DNA from: Pseudomonas oryzihabitans
Lineage (GTDB): Bacteria; Pseudomonadota; Gammaproteobacteria; Pseudomonadales; Pseudomonadaceae
Assembly: GCF_024652905.1 (NCBI RefSeq)
Contig: NZ_CP102428.1
Coordinates: 3,270,001 to 3,334,000, forward strand
Length of the DNA stretch: 64,000 nt
Direction: 5' to 3'
Part shown: positions 1-10,560 of the stretch, piece by piece
Layout of the letters: every line of letters starts with the position of its first letter
Numbering within the stretch: position 1 is the stretch's first letter
Program-made: the position numbers and the translations under genes
Notes under the pieces: model-generated
What the model saw: only the letters and a program-made list of their open reading frames with translations
Database searches by the model: none
Told to the model about the DNA's origin: nothing

Positions 1-35
1 AAGCCGCTTCAGCATCTGCGCCGGAAGTGGGGCGC

Positions 36-63
36 ATTATAGGGGAGTTTCAGGACAGGTCAA
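36..63 (-). promoter_or_regulatory. strong sigma-70 promoter firing off the left edge, rRNA-operon type
   Basis: Read on the minus strand there is TTGACC, a 16-base spacer and a perfect TATAAT, followed by a GC-rich discriminator (GCGCC). That combination is typical of rRNA promoters under stringent control. In P. aeruginosa an rRNA operon lies beside pssA, so 16S rRNA is the likely product, but it lies outside the window. The promoter elements are seen; the target is inferred. Confidence 0.6.
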
Positions 64-88
64 CAGCTTATTTTCAAAAAGCTAAAAA

Positions 89-114
89 GAAGGGGCTGCT
101 CGCGCAGCCCCTTC
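89..114 (-). terminator. rho-independent terminator of pssA
   Basis: An 11-bp perfect stem (89-99 with 104-114) closes a 4-base loop and is followed, on the minus strand, by TTTTTAGC. It lies 12 bases past the pssA stop codon and separates pssA from the leftward promoter at the window edge. Confidence 0.85.
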
Positions 115-126
115 TCTTATAGCCCC

Positions 127-981
127 TTAGGCCCGACCGATACGGCGGTTGCGCCAGAGGGTGGTGAAGGGTCCGGAGACGGCATAGGCCAGGAAACCCA
201 GCAGCAGGACGCGCGGCGGGTCGGTGAAGACCACGGCAAAGACCAGTACGGCGATCAGGATGACCACGAAGGGCACCCGCCCCTTCAGGCCCAGGGTCTT
301 GAAGCTCCAGTACTTGAAGTTGCTGACCATGAGCATGCCAGCAGCAGCGACCATCAGGGCCACCAGCAGGGACAGCTTGGAGCCCTGGATGCCGAAGTCG
401 CTGAAGCACCAGACGGTACCGGCCACCAGGGCAGCCGCGGAAGGACTGGCCAGGCCGATGAAGTAGCGCTTGTCCACCGAACCGATCTGGGTGTTGAAGC
501 GAGCCAGGCGCAAGGCGGCGCCCGCTACATAGATGAAGGCGACGGCCCAGCCGACATTGCCCAGGCCGCTCAGGGCCCACTGGAAGGCCAGGATGGCCGG
601 CGCGACACCAAAGGCGACCATGTCGGAGAGCGAGTCGTACTGTTCGCCGAAGGCACTCTGGGTATTGGTCATGCGGGCGACGCGGCCATCCAGGCCATCG
701 AGGACCATGGCAATGAAGATGGCGGCGGCGGCGGCCGAGAAGCCGGCGGAGGCAATCTCGTACTGCCCCTGGATGAAGGCGGTCTGCGCCGCGACACCCT
801 TGATGATGGAATAAAGGCCGGCAAAGAGCGCCGCGGTGGTGAAGAGATTGGGCAGCAGGTACACGCCACGGCGTCTGATCTTGCGACCCTGGGCGTCCTG
901 CGTCTCCTCGATGTGTTCATCCACGGGGATGAGGCCGTCGGTGTTGGTGTTGGACGGGGTTTCTTCGGGACGCTCGCTCAT
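127..981 (-). CDS. pssA: CDP-diacylglycerol--serine O-phosphatidyltransferase
   Basis: Inner-membrane enzyme that joins serine to CDP-diacylglycerol, giving phosphatidylserine, the precursor of phosphatidylethanolamine. The 284-residue product has the CDP-alcohol phosphatidyltransferase signature at about residues 95-120: D95, D98-G99, A102-R103, G112, D116 and D120 are all in place. Several hydrophobic segments flank it, and there is a polar N-terminal tail of about 40 residues, as in the integral-membrane (PssA type II) family rather than the E. coli peripheral enzyme. It follows ilvC on the same strand with a terminator between, so it is probably transcribed separately. Identification is secure. 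Confidence 0.95.
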   Translation of the reverse strand: MSERPEETPSNTNTDGLIPVDEHIEETQDAQGRKIRRRGVYLLPNLFTTAALFAGLYSIIKGVAAQTAFIQGQYEIASAGFSAAAAAIFIAMVLDGLDGRVARMTNTQSAFGEQYDSLSDMVAFGVAPAILAFQWALSGLGNVGWAVAFIYVAGAALRLARFNTQIGSVDKRYFIGLASPSAAALVAGTVWCFSDFGIQGSKLSLLVALMVAAAGMLMVSNFKYWSFKTLGLKGRVPFVVILIAVLVFAVVFTDPPRVLLLGFLAYAVSGPFTTLWRNRRIGRA

Positions 982-1091
982 GGATTTTCCTTGGGCATTA
1001 CCTGACGGATTGGACTGACCTCTTGAGGATAGGGTTCAGCCTAACCTCCCATGCTAAGGCATTGCCGGGGTCGTGGGCAGTGCAATGAAAA

Positions 1092-1109
1092 ACGCGGCCG
1101 AGGCCGCGT
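1092..1109 (-). terminator. terminator after ilvC (possibly bidirectional)
   Basis: An 8-bp perfect GC-rich stem (1092-1099 with 1102-1109) has A residues on its left and four T on its right, so it could end transcription on either strand. It lies about 40 bases beyond the ilvC stop codon. Confidence 0.7.
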
Positions 1110-1146
1110 CTTTTACCGTTCGTTTCAAGGCAAGCGCCCTGCCCGA

Positions 1147-2681
<1,535 letters not shown>

Positions 2682-2683
2682 GT

Positions 2684-4408
2684 TCAGGTCCGCTCCGTCT
2701 TGCTCAGCCACATGTCGCGCATCGCGCCATCCTTGATCTGCATCGGGTAGACGTGTTCGGTGTTGTCCACGGCGATGTCGAGGAAGACCAGGCGATTCTT
2801 CATGGCGAAGGCCTCGGCCATCATCGGCTTGAGGTCTTCCAGACGCTCGATGCGCATGCCGACGTGGCCATAGGCCTCGGCCAGCTTGACGAAGTCCGGC
2901 AGGGATTCCATGTAGGAGTGGGAGTAGCGGCTGCTGTACTGCATGTCCTGCCACTGGCGGACCATGCCCAGGGCGCCATTGTTGAGGCAGACGATCTTCA
3001 CTGGCAGATCGTACTGCATGCAGGTGGAGAGTTCCTGGATGTTCATCTGCACGCTGCCTTCGCCGGTGACGCAGGCGACATCCGCGTCCGGGAAGTTGAG
3101 CTTGACGCCCATGGCCGCCGGGAAGCCGAAGCCCATGGTGCCGAGGCCGCCGGAGTTGATCCAGCGATTGGGCTTGTCGTAGCGGTAGTACTGGGCGGCG
3201 AACATCTGGTGCTGGCCGACATCGGAGGTGATATAGGCATCGCCCGCGGTGACGTCGTACAGGGTCTCGATGACGGTCTGCGGCTTGATGATGCTGCCGT
3301 CGCCCTTGTCGTAGGGGAACATCTCGCGGCCGCCGCGCCATTCCTCGATCTGCTTCCACCAGGCGGCCTGGCTTTCGGCATGGGGCTTCTCGCTCAGCTC
3401 GCGGACCACGGCGACCATCTCGGCGAGGACGCTGTCGACCGGACCGACGATGGGCACGTCGGCCTTGATGGTCTTGGAGATCGACGCCGGGTCGATGTCG
3501 ACATGGATGATTTTGGCGTTCGGGCAGAAGCGCGTGGCGCCGTTGATGACGCGGTCATCGAAGCGCGCGCCCACGGCGAGGATGACGTCGCTGTGGTGCA
3601 TGGCCAGGTTGGCCGGGTAGCTGCCGTGCATGCCGAGCATGCCGAGGAACTGGCGATCGCTGCCCGGATAGCCGCCGAGACCCATCAGGGTGTTGGTGAC
3701 CGGCAGGTTGAGCAGGCGTGCCAGCTCGGTGAGGGCCGCGGAGGCACCGCCGAGGATGACGCCGCCACCGGCGTAGAGGATGGGACGCTTGGCCGCCACC
3801 AGCATCTCGACGGCCTTGCGGATCTGCCCGGAGTGACCACGTTGCGCCGGATTGTAGGAGCGCAGCTTGATCTTCTTCGGATAGACGTACTCGTATTTCT
3901 TGGTCGGATCGCCCATGTCCTTGGGGATGTCGACCACCACCGGACCGGGACGGCCGGACTCAGCGAGGTAGAAGGCCTTCTTGAGGACTTCGGGGATCTC
4001 GGAGGGGTGCTTGATGATGAAGCTGTGCTTCACGATCGGCCGGGAGATACCGACCATGTCGGTTTCCTGGAAGGCGTCGGTGCCCACCATGTTGCTCGGC
4101 ACCTGACCGGACAGGACGACCATGGGAATGGAGTCCATGTAGGCGGTGGCGATGCCGGTGATGGCATTGGTCGCACCGGGGCCGGAGGTCACCAGGACCA
4201 CGCCGGCCTTGCCGGTGGCGCGGGCATAGCCGTCAGCCATGTGGGTGGCGGCCTGCTCGTGACGAACCAGGATGTGGTTGAGCGCCGGTTCCTTGAACAG
4301 GGCGTCGTAGATGTGCAGCAGGGCACCGCCCGGGTACCCGTAGATGTGTTTCACGCCCTCGTCGCGCAAGAAGCGGACGACCATCTCAGCGCCAGTTAAT
4401 AGCTCCAC
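2684..4408 (-). CDS. ilvI: acetolactate synthase, large catalytic subunit
   Basis: ThDP- and FAD-dependent condensation of two pyruvates (or pyruvate plus 2-oxobutyrate). The 574 residues show the catalytic glutamate region [18 protein letters not shown] near residue 50, the [19 protein letters not shown] segment, and the ThDP-Mg motif from GEGS to LNN in the C-terminal third. The start is a GTG, chosen because a strong GAGGTGA ribosome site lies 5-6 bases upstream and the protein then begins [11 protein letters not shown] as in relatives. First gene of the ilvINC operon. A 23-codon upstream frame precedes it but is not rich enough in Ile/Val/Leu codons to call an attenuator. Confidence 0.96.
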   Translation of the reverse strand: MELLTGAEMVVRFLRDEGVKHIYGYPGGALLHIYDALFKEPALNHILVRHEQAATHMADGYARATGKAGVVLVTSGPGATNAITGIATAYMDSIPMVVLSGQVPSNMVGTDAFQETDMVGISRPIVKHSFIIKHPSEIPEVLKKAFYLAESGRPGPVVVDIPKDMGDPTKKYEYVYPKKIKLRSYNPAQRGHSGQIRKAVEMLVAAKRPILYAGGGVILGGASAALTELARLLNLPVTNTLMGLGGYPGSDRQFLGMLGMHGSYPANLAMHHSDVILAVGARFDDRVINGATRFCPNAKIIHVDIDPASISKTIKADVPIVGPVDSVLAEMVAVVRELSEKPHAESQAAWWKQIEEWRGGREMFPYDKGDGSIIKPQTVIETLYDVTAGDAYITSDVGQHQMFAAQYYRYDKPNRWINSGGLGTMGFGFPAAMGVKLNFPDADVACVTGEGSVQMNIQELSTCMQYDLPVKIVCLNNGALGMVRQWQDMQYSSRYSHSYMESLPDFVKLAEAYGHVGMRIERLEDLKPMMAEAFAMKNRLVFLDIAVDNTEHVYPMQIKDGAMRDMWLSKTERT

Positions 4409-4806
4409 GTATCACCTCATTCCACGCATGGCGAGCGCCCATTGGTGGACGCTCAAGGTTCGGTTGACTGCAAGGCAGAGCATGGGCGACGGTGGTCACC
4501 GACGATTCAGCTGCCTAGAAAGCCTTGTTGGAAGATTCCGATGAATGCTGGAGCTTCCACCCGACGCGAGGTAACGCGGTGCAGGGTATTTGACTGTGGC
4601 GGCGCGGGTAGGCACCTCATGGTCTGCCGAGCAGTCAGCTTTGGGCCGACTCGCTACAGCGAACTTTGGATTGTTCGCATTCGACCGGTGCAAGTCAAGC
4701 CGAAAGGTGCAACCGGGCGCAATCGGTCGTCGGCGATCAGCCGTGATGAAAAGGTCGACGTCTCCTCTTATAGTGAAGTCCTGTCCTCTCCCCTTCCAGG
4801 ATTCCC
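4409..4806. other. 398-base divergent intergenic region, ilvI / DUF4124 gene
   Basis: Must hold the promoter for the leftward ilv operon and the rightward DUF4124 gene. A plausible -10 (TATAGT) for the rightward gene lies near 4770. No RNA gene, repeat or convincing leader-peptide attenuator is visible, and the small frames here do not look coding. Confidence 0.5.
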
Positions 4807-5271
4807 ATGCGCTCGATCTTCTGGCTTTCCGCCCTGGCTTTCGCCTGCAGCCTGTCCGCCCAGGCCGCGCAGGTCTACAAGTGGACCGACGACAAGGGTG
4901 TCACCCATTTCAGTGCCCAGCCGCCTGAGGGCCAGAAGGCCAAGGAGGTGGACGTGAAGACGGCGCCGCAGATCAATGGCGGGGGCAGCGCGCCCACCTA
5001 CAAGATGCCCAACGGCACCCAGCAACCGTCGGTGTCCAATGATGCCCAGCAACAGGAACTGGATCGACGGGTGAAGGCCCAGGTGCGCGAGGAACAGAAC
5101 AAGCTCAAGGAGCAGTGCGATCAGGCGCGGCAGAATCTGGCACAACTGCGCAACAACCCGCGCATCCTGGTGCAGTCCGGTCGGGGCGAGACGCGGCGGC
5201 TGAGCGAAGAGGAACGTCAGCAGCGCCTGGCCGACACCCAGCTGTCCATCGAGCAGAACTGCGGCAAGTAG
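4807..5271 (+). CDS. DUF4124 domain-containing exported protein
   Basis: A 154-residue secreted protein of unknown function. It has a clear Sec signal peptide (MRSIFWLSALAFACSLSAQA, cleavage after the final Ala), then directly the DUF4124 core QVYKWTDDKGVTHFSAQPP, a small domain common in proteobacterial envelope proteins. The C-terminal half (residues about 75-150) is highly charged and Gln/Glu/Arg-rich, probably coiled coil, with two Cys residues that could form a disulfide. It is convergent with yqcC, with a single base between the stop codons, so there is no room for a separate terminator. Confidence 0.85.
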   Translation: MRSIFWLSALAFACSLSAQAAQVYKWTDDKGVTHFSAQPPEGQKAKEVDVKTAPQINGGGSAPTYKMPNGTQQPSVSNDAQQQELDRRVKAQVREEQNKLKEQCDQARQNLAQLRNNPRILVQSGRGETRRLSEEERQQRLADTQLSIEQNCGK

Positions 5272-5272
5272 C

Positions 5273-5599
5273 TCAGGCGCTTTCGATGATGCGGTCGAAT
5301 TCGGCCAGGGACGCGAGCAGGGGCAGGACCGGATCGAGATTGCCCTGATAGACCATCTCGGCCATCGGCCGGATGCCCGAGCGCGCCGGCAGGACCGCAT
5401 CGCTTTCGATGATCAACTTCATCCGCGGCACGAAGATCCACTGCAGCCACTGGGCGAAACTCAGGGTATCCACGCAGAAGGGCTCCTGGCTGGCCAGGGC
5501 CTCCGCGCTGGGCGCCTGCGCCGACCACCAGCCGAGCAGGCGCAATTCACGTTCGATCTGCAGCAGCTGATCGGCCAGGGCGGGCAGGCGCTCGTCCAT
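5273..5599 (-). CDS. yqcC: YqcC family protein
   Basis: A 108-residue conserved gammaproteobacterial protein of unknown biochemical role. It begins MDERLPALADQLLQIERELR and carries the family hallmarks of a WW-x-AQAPS segment, the FCVDTLSFAQWLQWIF core and a C-terminal LIESD...IRPMAE. Its ATG shares one base with the lpoP stop codon (TGATG), so translation is probably coupled. It is the last gene of mrcB-lpoP-yqcC, which hints at an envelope link, but no function can be assigned. Confidence 0.85.
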   Translation of the reverse strand: MDERLPALADQLLQIERELRLLGWWSAQAPSAEALASQEPFCVDTLSFAQWLQWIFVPRMKLIIESDAVLPARSGIRPMAEMVYQGNLDPVLPLLASLAEFDRIIESA

Positions 5600-6375
5600 C
5601 AGGTACCCACCTGAGCCTTCTGCCGGGCCAGAGCGGCCCCGGAGGCATCGCCCTGGGCCTCGCGGGCCTGGGCGATCAGCTGCCAGAGACTGGCCTGCAG
5701 GGCCGGCCGTCCGTTGGCATAGGTCAGGGCGCGCCGGGCCAGTTGCTCGCCCTGGGCGGGATCGTTCTGCGCCAGGCGTACCTGGGCCAGGCGATAGAGC
5801 ACCTGGGGCTCGCGCGGCGCGATGCGCTGGGCACGCTCCAGGCTTGAGGAGGCGCCGTTGAGATCGCCACCACCCTGCTGTTGCTGGGCGGTGGTCAGCA
5901 GCGCCAGCACCGGGCCATCGAGCTGTTCGTCGGCGGCGAGACCGCCGCCACTGGAGTTACTCGCGGACGGGATTCCGGTCGGCGCCCTGTTGGCCGCTGT
6001 GGAACCGTTTTGCGTAGCGGGCGGATAGACCGGCTGCGAATAGCTCGGCTGCACCGGCGCCTGGGTGGGCGGGGCGCTGGGGCTGGACGAGGTGATCAGC
6101 GGCGCCGAGGCCGCTGGCGCGGCATAGGTTTCCAGGGGCGCGGAACTGCCGCCCGGTACCATGACGGTCACCCCGGTATCGGCCGGCGCGCTGGGCGCTG
6201 CCGCCACCGGGGCCTGGCGTTGCGCCGGCAGGGGTCGGTTGTTGCCTTGGCGATAGAGTTCGCCGTTGGACACCGGACCGCCGGAATCGACCACGGGGAT
6301 GGCACCACGTTGCGGCGCGGCGCAACCCGCGAGGAGAACACCGGCGATCACCACCGGCCAGACTGCTTTCGTCAC
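5599..6375 (-). CDS. lpoP: PBP1b activator lipoprotein with TPR region (LpoP)
   Basis: Outer-membrane lipoprotein that in P. aeruginosa (PA4699) activates the bifunctional peptidoglycan synthase PBP1b, replacing E. coli LpoB. The signal peptide ends in a lipobox LLAGC. A long Pro/Ala/Ser-rich linker follows (about residues 25-150), which could span the periplasm, and then TPR-like helices (LERAQRIAPREPQVLYRLAQ and following). I start it at the GTG at 6375 because the longer frame to 6411 would overlap mrcB and put charged residues before the signal peptide. It lies 11 bases after mrcB. Identity rests on this synteny plus architecture. Confidence 0.88.
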   Translation of the reverse strand: MTKAVWPVVIAGVLLAGCAAPQRGAIPVVDSGGPVSNGELYRQGNNRPLPAQRQAPVAAAPSAPADTGVTVMVPGGSSAPLETYAAPAASAPLITSSSPSAPPTQAPVQPSYSQPVYPPATQNGSTAANRAPTGIPSASNSSGGGLAADEQLDGPVLALLTTAQQQQGGGDLNGASSSLERAQRIAPREPQVLYRLAQVRLAQNDPAQGEQLARRALTYANGRPALQASLWQLIAQAREAQGDASGAALARQKAQVGT

Positions 6376-6386
6376 CTTGCGACCTC

Positions 6387-8729
6387 TCAATTCAACCAGC
6401 CCTTGACCCAATCCATGACCGGATTGCCCCCGTTGCCGTTCCCGCCCGTGGCGGGCGCGGCCGGTGCGCCACAGGAGGCACCCGGTGGCGGCTCACTGCC
6501 GCGAATATAAGGCATCTGCACGGCATTGGGACACGAAGGATCCGTGCCGCGGCCAGTGGTGGCATCGACCCAGGCCTGGGTGATGTTGTCCGGCACCGGC
6601 ATGTCCAGGGAGACCGGATCGGCGCGGCGCATGAAGTTGCTCCAGACCTGCAGCGCACCGGTGGCACCGGTCAGCGGCGTCTTGCCATTGTCGTCGCGAC
6701 CCAGCCAGACCACCGCCAGCAGATCCTGGCTGAAGCCGGAGAACCAGCTGTCGCGGGAATCGTTGGTGGTACCGGTCTTGCCCGCCAGATTCACGCTGGT
6801 GGGGATCTGGTTGTAGACCGAACGCCCGGTGCCCTCGCGCATGACGCGCTGCATGGCGTACTGCACCAGGTAGATGGCGCCAGTATCGAAGCGCTGCTCG
6901 ATCTGGAAGGGATAGCGTTTGAGCGGCTCGCCATTAGCATCGAGCACGCTGCGGATGCTGCGCAGCGGCGTATTGAAGCCACCATTAGCCAACGTCTGGT
7001 ACATCGTCGCCACTTCCATGGGCGTCAGAGCGCCGGCCCCGAGCAGGGTCGCCGGATAGGGCGGCAGGGCGCGACTCACGCCCAGCCGCTCGACGGTCTT
7101 GAGCACCTCGGGCAGCCCGAGGTCCAGGCCCAGGCGTGCCGTGGAAAGGTTGTAGGAATGCGCCAGCCCCTGGTAGAGGAAGATGGTGCCGTGTGCCTTG
7201 TGCTCGTAGTTCTGTGGCCGCCAGACCTGGCCGTCGGCGCCCTTGACCGAGAAGGGCTCGTCCTGGATCAGGGTGGTCAGGGTGTACTTGCTGGGGCGCT
7301 CCAGGGCGGTGAGATAGACCGCCGGCTTGATCAGCGAACCCACCTGGCGCACCGCATCGAGGGCGCGGTTGTAGCCGGCGAAGCGCGGATCGCGCCCGCC
7401 CAGCAGCGCCTGGACTTCACCGGTTTCCGGATTGGTCACCACCATGGCCGACTCGACGTTTTCCGCACCCTTGCGGCCATCAATGCGCTTCATGGTCTCG
7501 CCCATAGCCGCCTCGGCCTTGGTCTGCAGGATGGGGTCGAAGCTGGTGAAGATGCGCAGCCCTTCCTCGGTGAGGTCTTCGTCGCGGTAGTCCTGCTTGA
7601 GCTGGCGCTTGACCAGGTCGACGAAGGCCGGGAAAGAGCTGTTGGTCAGGCTGCCGGCCTTGGTGATACCCAGCGGGCGGGCCTTGGCCGCCTCGGCCTC
7701 GGTGGCGCTGACCACGCCCTGCTCGGCCATGAGGTCGAGTACCAGGTTGCGGCGGGTCATGGCGCGCTCGGGGTAGCGGCGCGGGTTGTAGTAGGACGGA
7801 CCCTTCACCAGGCCGACCAGCAGGGCGACCTGATGCAGTTTCAGTTCGCTGAAGGGCTGGCCGAAGAAGTACTGGGCCGCCAGGCCGAAGCCGTGGATGG
7901 CGCGCGAGCCGTCCTGACCGAGGAACACCTCGTTGAGATAGGCCTCGAGGATCTCCTGCTTGCTGTAGTGCAGCTCCAGCAGCAGCGCCATCAGGGCTTC
8001 GGTGCCCTTGCGGGTGATGCTGCGCTCGTTGGTGAGGTAGAAGTTCTTGACCAGCTGCTGCGTCAGGGTACTGCCGCCCTGGCGCACCTGGCCGCTGGTG
8101 GCATTGACCCAGACCGCCCGGGCGATGGACTTGGGCGAGACGCCATGGTGATGCCAGAACTCGCGGTCCTCGACGGCCACCAGGCCATCGACCAGATGCG
8201 CTGGCGCCTGGTCGAGCTTGATGAGGATGCGATCCTCGTTGTGCGCCGGATAGATGCCACCGATCATCAGCGGTTCGAGACGCGCCACGGCGAGATTGCT
8301 GCCATCCAGGGCGCTGATGCCGGAGACGGTGCCGCCGGCGAAACGCACGCGGATCGCCCGGGCCGGCTCGACGCCTTCGTAGAACTGGAAGCCGCGGGTA
8401 TTCAGCTCGACCGTGGAGGCACCCACGGAGACGCTGCCGGGGCCATCCACGGTCTTTTCGCGGCGATAGCCGAGGGCATCGAGTTCGGTGAGGAAGTCGT
8501 CACGGCTGAGCTTGACGCCGTTGAACAACTCCAGCGGCCGGGCATAGACCTTGGCCGGAATGGTCCAGCGCTTGCCGGAGAATTTTTCCTGGACCACGGC
8601 ATCCAGATAGATGCATACGCCAGCCAGGGCTACCAGCGCGACCAGACCAAGCTTGACTGCCCAGCCGGACAGGCGGCGCCAGTCAAAGGTCTTGCGCTTG
8701 CGGGAACGAGAGGATCGGGGTCGCTTCAT
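6387..8729 (-). CDS. mrcB: penicillin-binding protein 1B, bifunctional glycosyltransferase/transpeptidase
   Basis: Polymerises and crosslinks peptidoglycan at the inner membrane. The 780 residues comprise a short basic cytoplasmic tail (KRPRSSRSRKRK), one membrane anchor (about 25-45), a UB2H-type domain, the GT51 glycosyltransferase with the catalytic segment AVEDREFWHHHGVSP, and the transpeptidase with SxxK (GSLIKPAVY), the SYN motif (SYNLSTA) and KTGTT. All catalytic motifs are intact. The C-terminus is Gly/Pro-rich. First gene of mrcB-lpoP-yqcC. A TATAAT at 8738-8743 lies so close to the ATG that it would give an almost leaderless mRNA, so the true promoter is uncertain. Confidence 0.96.
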   Translation of the reverse strand: MKRPRSSRSRKRKTFDWRRLSGWAVKLGLVALVALAGVCIYLDAVVQEKFSGKRWTIPAKVYARPLELFNGVKLSRDDFLTELDALGYRREKTVDGPGSVSVGASTVELNTRGFQFYEGVEPARAIRVRFAGGTVSGISALDGSNLAVARLEPLMIGGIYPAHNEDRILIKLDQAPAHLVDGLVAVEDREFWHHHGVSPKSIARAVWVNATSGQVRQGGSTLTQQLVKNFYLTNERSITRKGTEALMALLLELHYSKQEILEAYLNEVFLGQDGSRAIHGFGLAAQYFFGQPFSELKLHQVALLVGLVKGPSYYNPRRYPERAMTRRNLVLDLMAEQGVVSATEAEAAKARPLGITKAGSLTNSSFPAFVDLVKRQLKQDYRDEDLTEEGLRIFTSFDPILQTKAEAAMGETMKRIDGRKGAENVESAMVVTNPETGEVQALLGGRDPRFAGYNRALDAVRQVGSLIKPAVYLTALERPSKYTLTTLIQDEPFSVKGADGQVWRPQNYEHKAHGTIFLYQGLAHSYNLSTARLGLDLGLPEVLKTVERLGVSRALPPYPATLLGAGALTPMEVATMYQTLANGGFNTPLRSIRSVLDANGEPLKRYPFQIEQRFDTGAIYLVQYAMQRVMREGTGRSVYNQIPTSVNLAGKTGTTNDSRDSWFSGFSQDLLAVVWLGRDDNGKTPLTGATGALQVWSNFMRRADPVSLDMPVPDNITQAWVDATTGRGTDPSCPNAVQMPYIRGSEPPPGASCGAPAAPATGGNGNGGNPVMDWVKGWLN

Positions 8730-8882
8730 GGCGGCGCATTATACGCACTTGCCCGGTGGCCGACAGCGGCGCGCCAGCGCTTCGTCAGCTGGGGTTCAAG
8801 GACGCCCCTTCCCGGTGTCGCGGCTTGCGCAGGCAGCCCTGGCAGCGATAATGCCGCCATCCATTCCCTACAAGGACCGCCC

Positions 8883-10430
8883 GTGAGCCAGCTCCTGATT
8901 TCCGCCCTGCAGAACCCGGCGCTCTATCCCCATCCCACCTCGGCGTTCCGGGTCATCGAAACCCATATTTCCTGGGTCGTGCTGACCGGCGAGGTCGCCT
9001 ACAAGATCAAGAAGCCGGTGAATTTCGGCTTCCTCGACTTCACTGACCTAGAGGCCCGCGGCCACTTCTGCCGCGAGGAGCTGCGACTCAATCAGCGTCT
9101 GACCCGCGACCTCTATCAGGACGTGGTGGCCATCACCGGCAGCGAAGGCGCCCCCGAACTGGGCGGCAGCGGTCCGGTCATCGAATACGCCCTGCGCATG
9201 CGCGAATTCCCGCAGAGCCAGTTGCTCAGCGAGGTGCAGCAGCGCGGCGAACTGACCCAGGCGCACATCGACGCCCTGGCCGCTCAGATCGCCCGCTTCC
9301 ACCTGTCGGCGCCCCAGGTGGCGACCACGCATCCGCTGTGCACCCCGGACGCTGCCATGGCGCCGGTACGGCAGAATTTCGAGCAGATCCGCGCCATGCT
9401 CAACGAGGCGGCCGATCTCGACCAGCTCGACCAGCTCGAAGCCTGGGCCGAAGCCAGCTACGCGCGCCTGCTGCCGCTGTTTGAGGCCCGCTGCCGGGAC
9501 GGCTTCATCCGCGAATGCCACGGCGACATCCACCTGGCCAACGCCACCTTGCTCGATGGCGAGGTGGTGCTGTTCGACTGCATCGAGTTCAACGAGCCCT
9601 TCCGCCTGACCGACACCATGGGCGATGCCGGCTTCCTGGCCATGGACCTGGAAGACCGCGGACTCAAGACGCTGAGCAACAGATTCGTCAACGCCTACTT
9701 CGAGGCGACCGGCGACTACAGCGGCCTCGCCCTGCTCGACTTCTATAAGGCCTACCGCGCCATGGTGCGCGCCAAGATCGCCCTCTTCCGCCTGGGCCAG
9801 GCCGAGGAGCCGGCACTGCGAGCCGAGATCCTGGCCAGCTATCGCAGCTACACCGCGCTGGCCGAGGGCTACACCCAGGTGCCCCAGCCCTTCGCGGCGG
9901 TGATGCACGGCGTCTCGGGCATCGGCAAGAGCACCGTGGCCCTGGCCCTGGTCGAGGCGCTCGGCGCCATTCGCCTGAGATCCGATGTCGAGCGCCAGCG
10001 TCTCTATGCCGACAGCGACGAGGCCACCCGCTACAGCGCGGCGGCCGGCGAAGCCACCTATGCGCGGCTGCACGAGATCGGCGCCCAGGTACTGGCGGCC
10101 GGCTATCCGCTGGTGCTCGACGCCACCTACCTCAAGCAGGGCCAGCGCGCCGCGGCCCAGGCACTCGCCGAGGCCCAGGCCGCGCCCCTGCTGATCATCG
10201 ACTGCCAGGCGGACGATGAACTCATCGCCCGCTGGCTGCAGGAGCGCCAGGCCGAGGGGACCGATCCTTCCGAAGCCACCCTCGCGGTGGTGGCGGCCCA
10301 GCGCCAGGCCCAGGATCCGCTCGAACCAGCCGAGCAGGATCGCGCGCTGGTGGTGGAGCTGGGACGCGCCGGGCAACTGGAGGCCTTGCCGGCTCGCCTG
10401 CTGCGCCGACTGGGTCGCGCCCAGGCCTGA
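8883..10430 (+). CDS. two-domain protein: aminoglycoside-phosphotransferase-like kinase fused to P-loop kinase
   Basis: A 515-residue fusion conserved in many proteobacteria but without an established substrate. The N-terminal half (about 1-330) is a protein-kinase-like phosphotransferase with HGDIHLANAT and FDCIEF in the catalytic and metal-binding positions. The C-terminal half has a Walker A motif (GVSGIGKST) near residue 345 and resembles the AAA_33 / gluconokinase-like small-molecule kinases. The start is GTG at 8883 (SQLLISALQNP follows); the same frame runs open far upstream, antisense to mrcB, and I judge that extension non-coding. It is divergent from mrcB. What it phosphorylates cannot be told from the sequence. 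Confidence 0.85.
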   Translation: MSQLLISALQNPALYPHPTSAFRVIETHISWVVLTGEVAYKIKKPVNFGFLDFTDLEARGHFCREELRLNQRLTRDLYQDVVAITGSEGAPELGGSGPVIEYALRMREFPQSQLLSEVQQRGELTQAHIDALAAQIARFHLSAPQVATTHPLCTPDAAMAPVRQNFEQIRAMLNEAADLDQLDQLEAWAEASYARLLPLFEARCRDGFIRECHGDIHLANATLLDGEVVLFDCIEFNEPFRLTDTMGDAGFLAMDLEDRGLKTLSNRFVNAYFEATGDYSGLALLDFYKAYRAMVRAKIALFRLGQAEEPALRAEILASYRSYTALAEGYTQVPQPFAAVMHGVSGIGKSTVALALVEALGAIRLRSDVERQRLYADSDEATRYSAAAGEATYARLHEIGAQVLAAGYPLVLDATYLKQGQRAAAQALAEAQAAPLLIIDCQADDELIARWLQERQAEGTDPSEATLAVVAAQRQAQDPLEPAEQDRALVVELGRAGQLEALPARLLRRLGRAQA

Positions 10431-10515
10431 CCACGACCTCCTGGGGGGCAGAACAAGCGTTCCGTCACAGCCCGTGGAGTTGTGGATTTACGGTCGCCGA
10501 CGAGCGGCTTATCGT

Positions 10516-10531
10516 GCGACCCACGTCACAA
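10516..10531. promoter_or_regulatory. CRP/Vfr-type operator upstream of cbpA
   Basis: TGCGA-N6-TCACA is a one-mismatch copy of the classical TGTGA-N6-TCACA dyad bound by CRP and Vfr. It lies 30-45 bases before the cbpA start. cbpA of P. aeruginosa is reported to be Vfr-controlled, and vfr itself is at 40046 in this window. The site is seen; occupancy is inferred. Confidence 0.6.
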
Positions 10532-10560
10532 CCTCTGCGTAACAAGAAGGAATTGGCACC

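Noticed and set aside
4412-4483. 23-codon minus-strand frame ending 3 bases before ilvI, as a leader peptide
   Set aside because: It has only scattered Leu and Val codons, no Ile run, and no terminator/antiterminator pair is visible.
8738-8743. TATAAT just upstream of mrcB as its promoter
   Set aside because: The box ends 8 bases before the ATG and lacks a good -35; it would give an almost leaderless message. Not listed as a feature.
7158-8882. N-terminal extension of the double-kinase frame, making a 1090-residue protein
   Set aside because: The first 575 codons lie antisense to mrcB and have the composition of a GC-rich shadow frame; family similarity begins only at the GTG at 8883.
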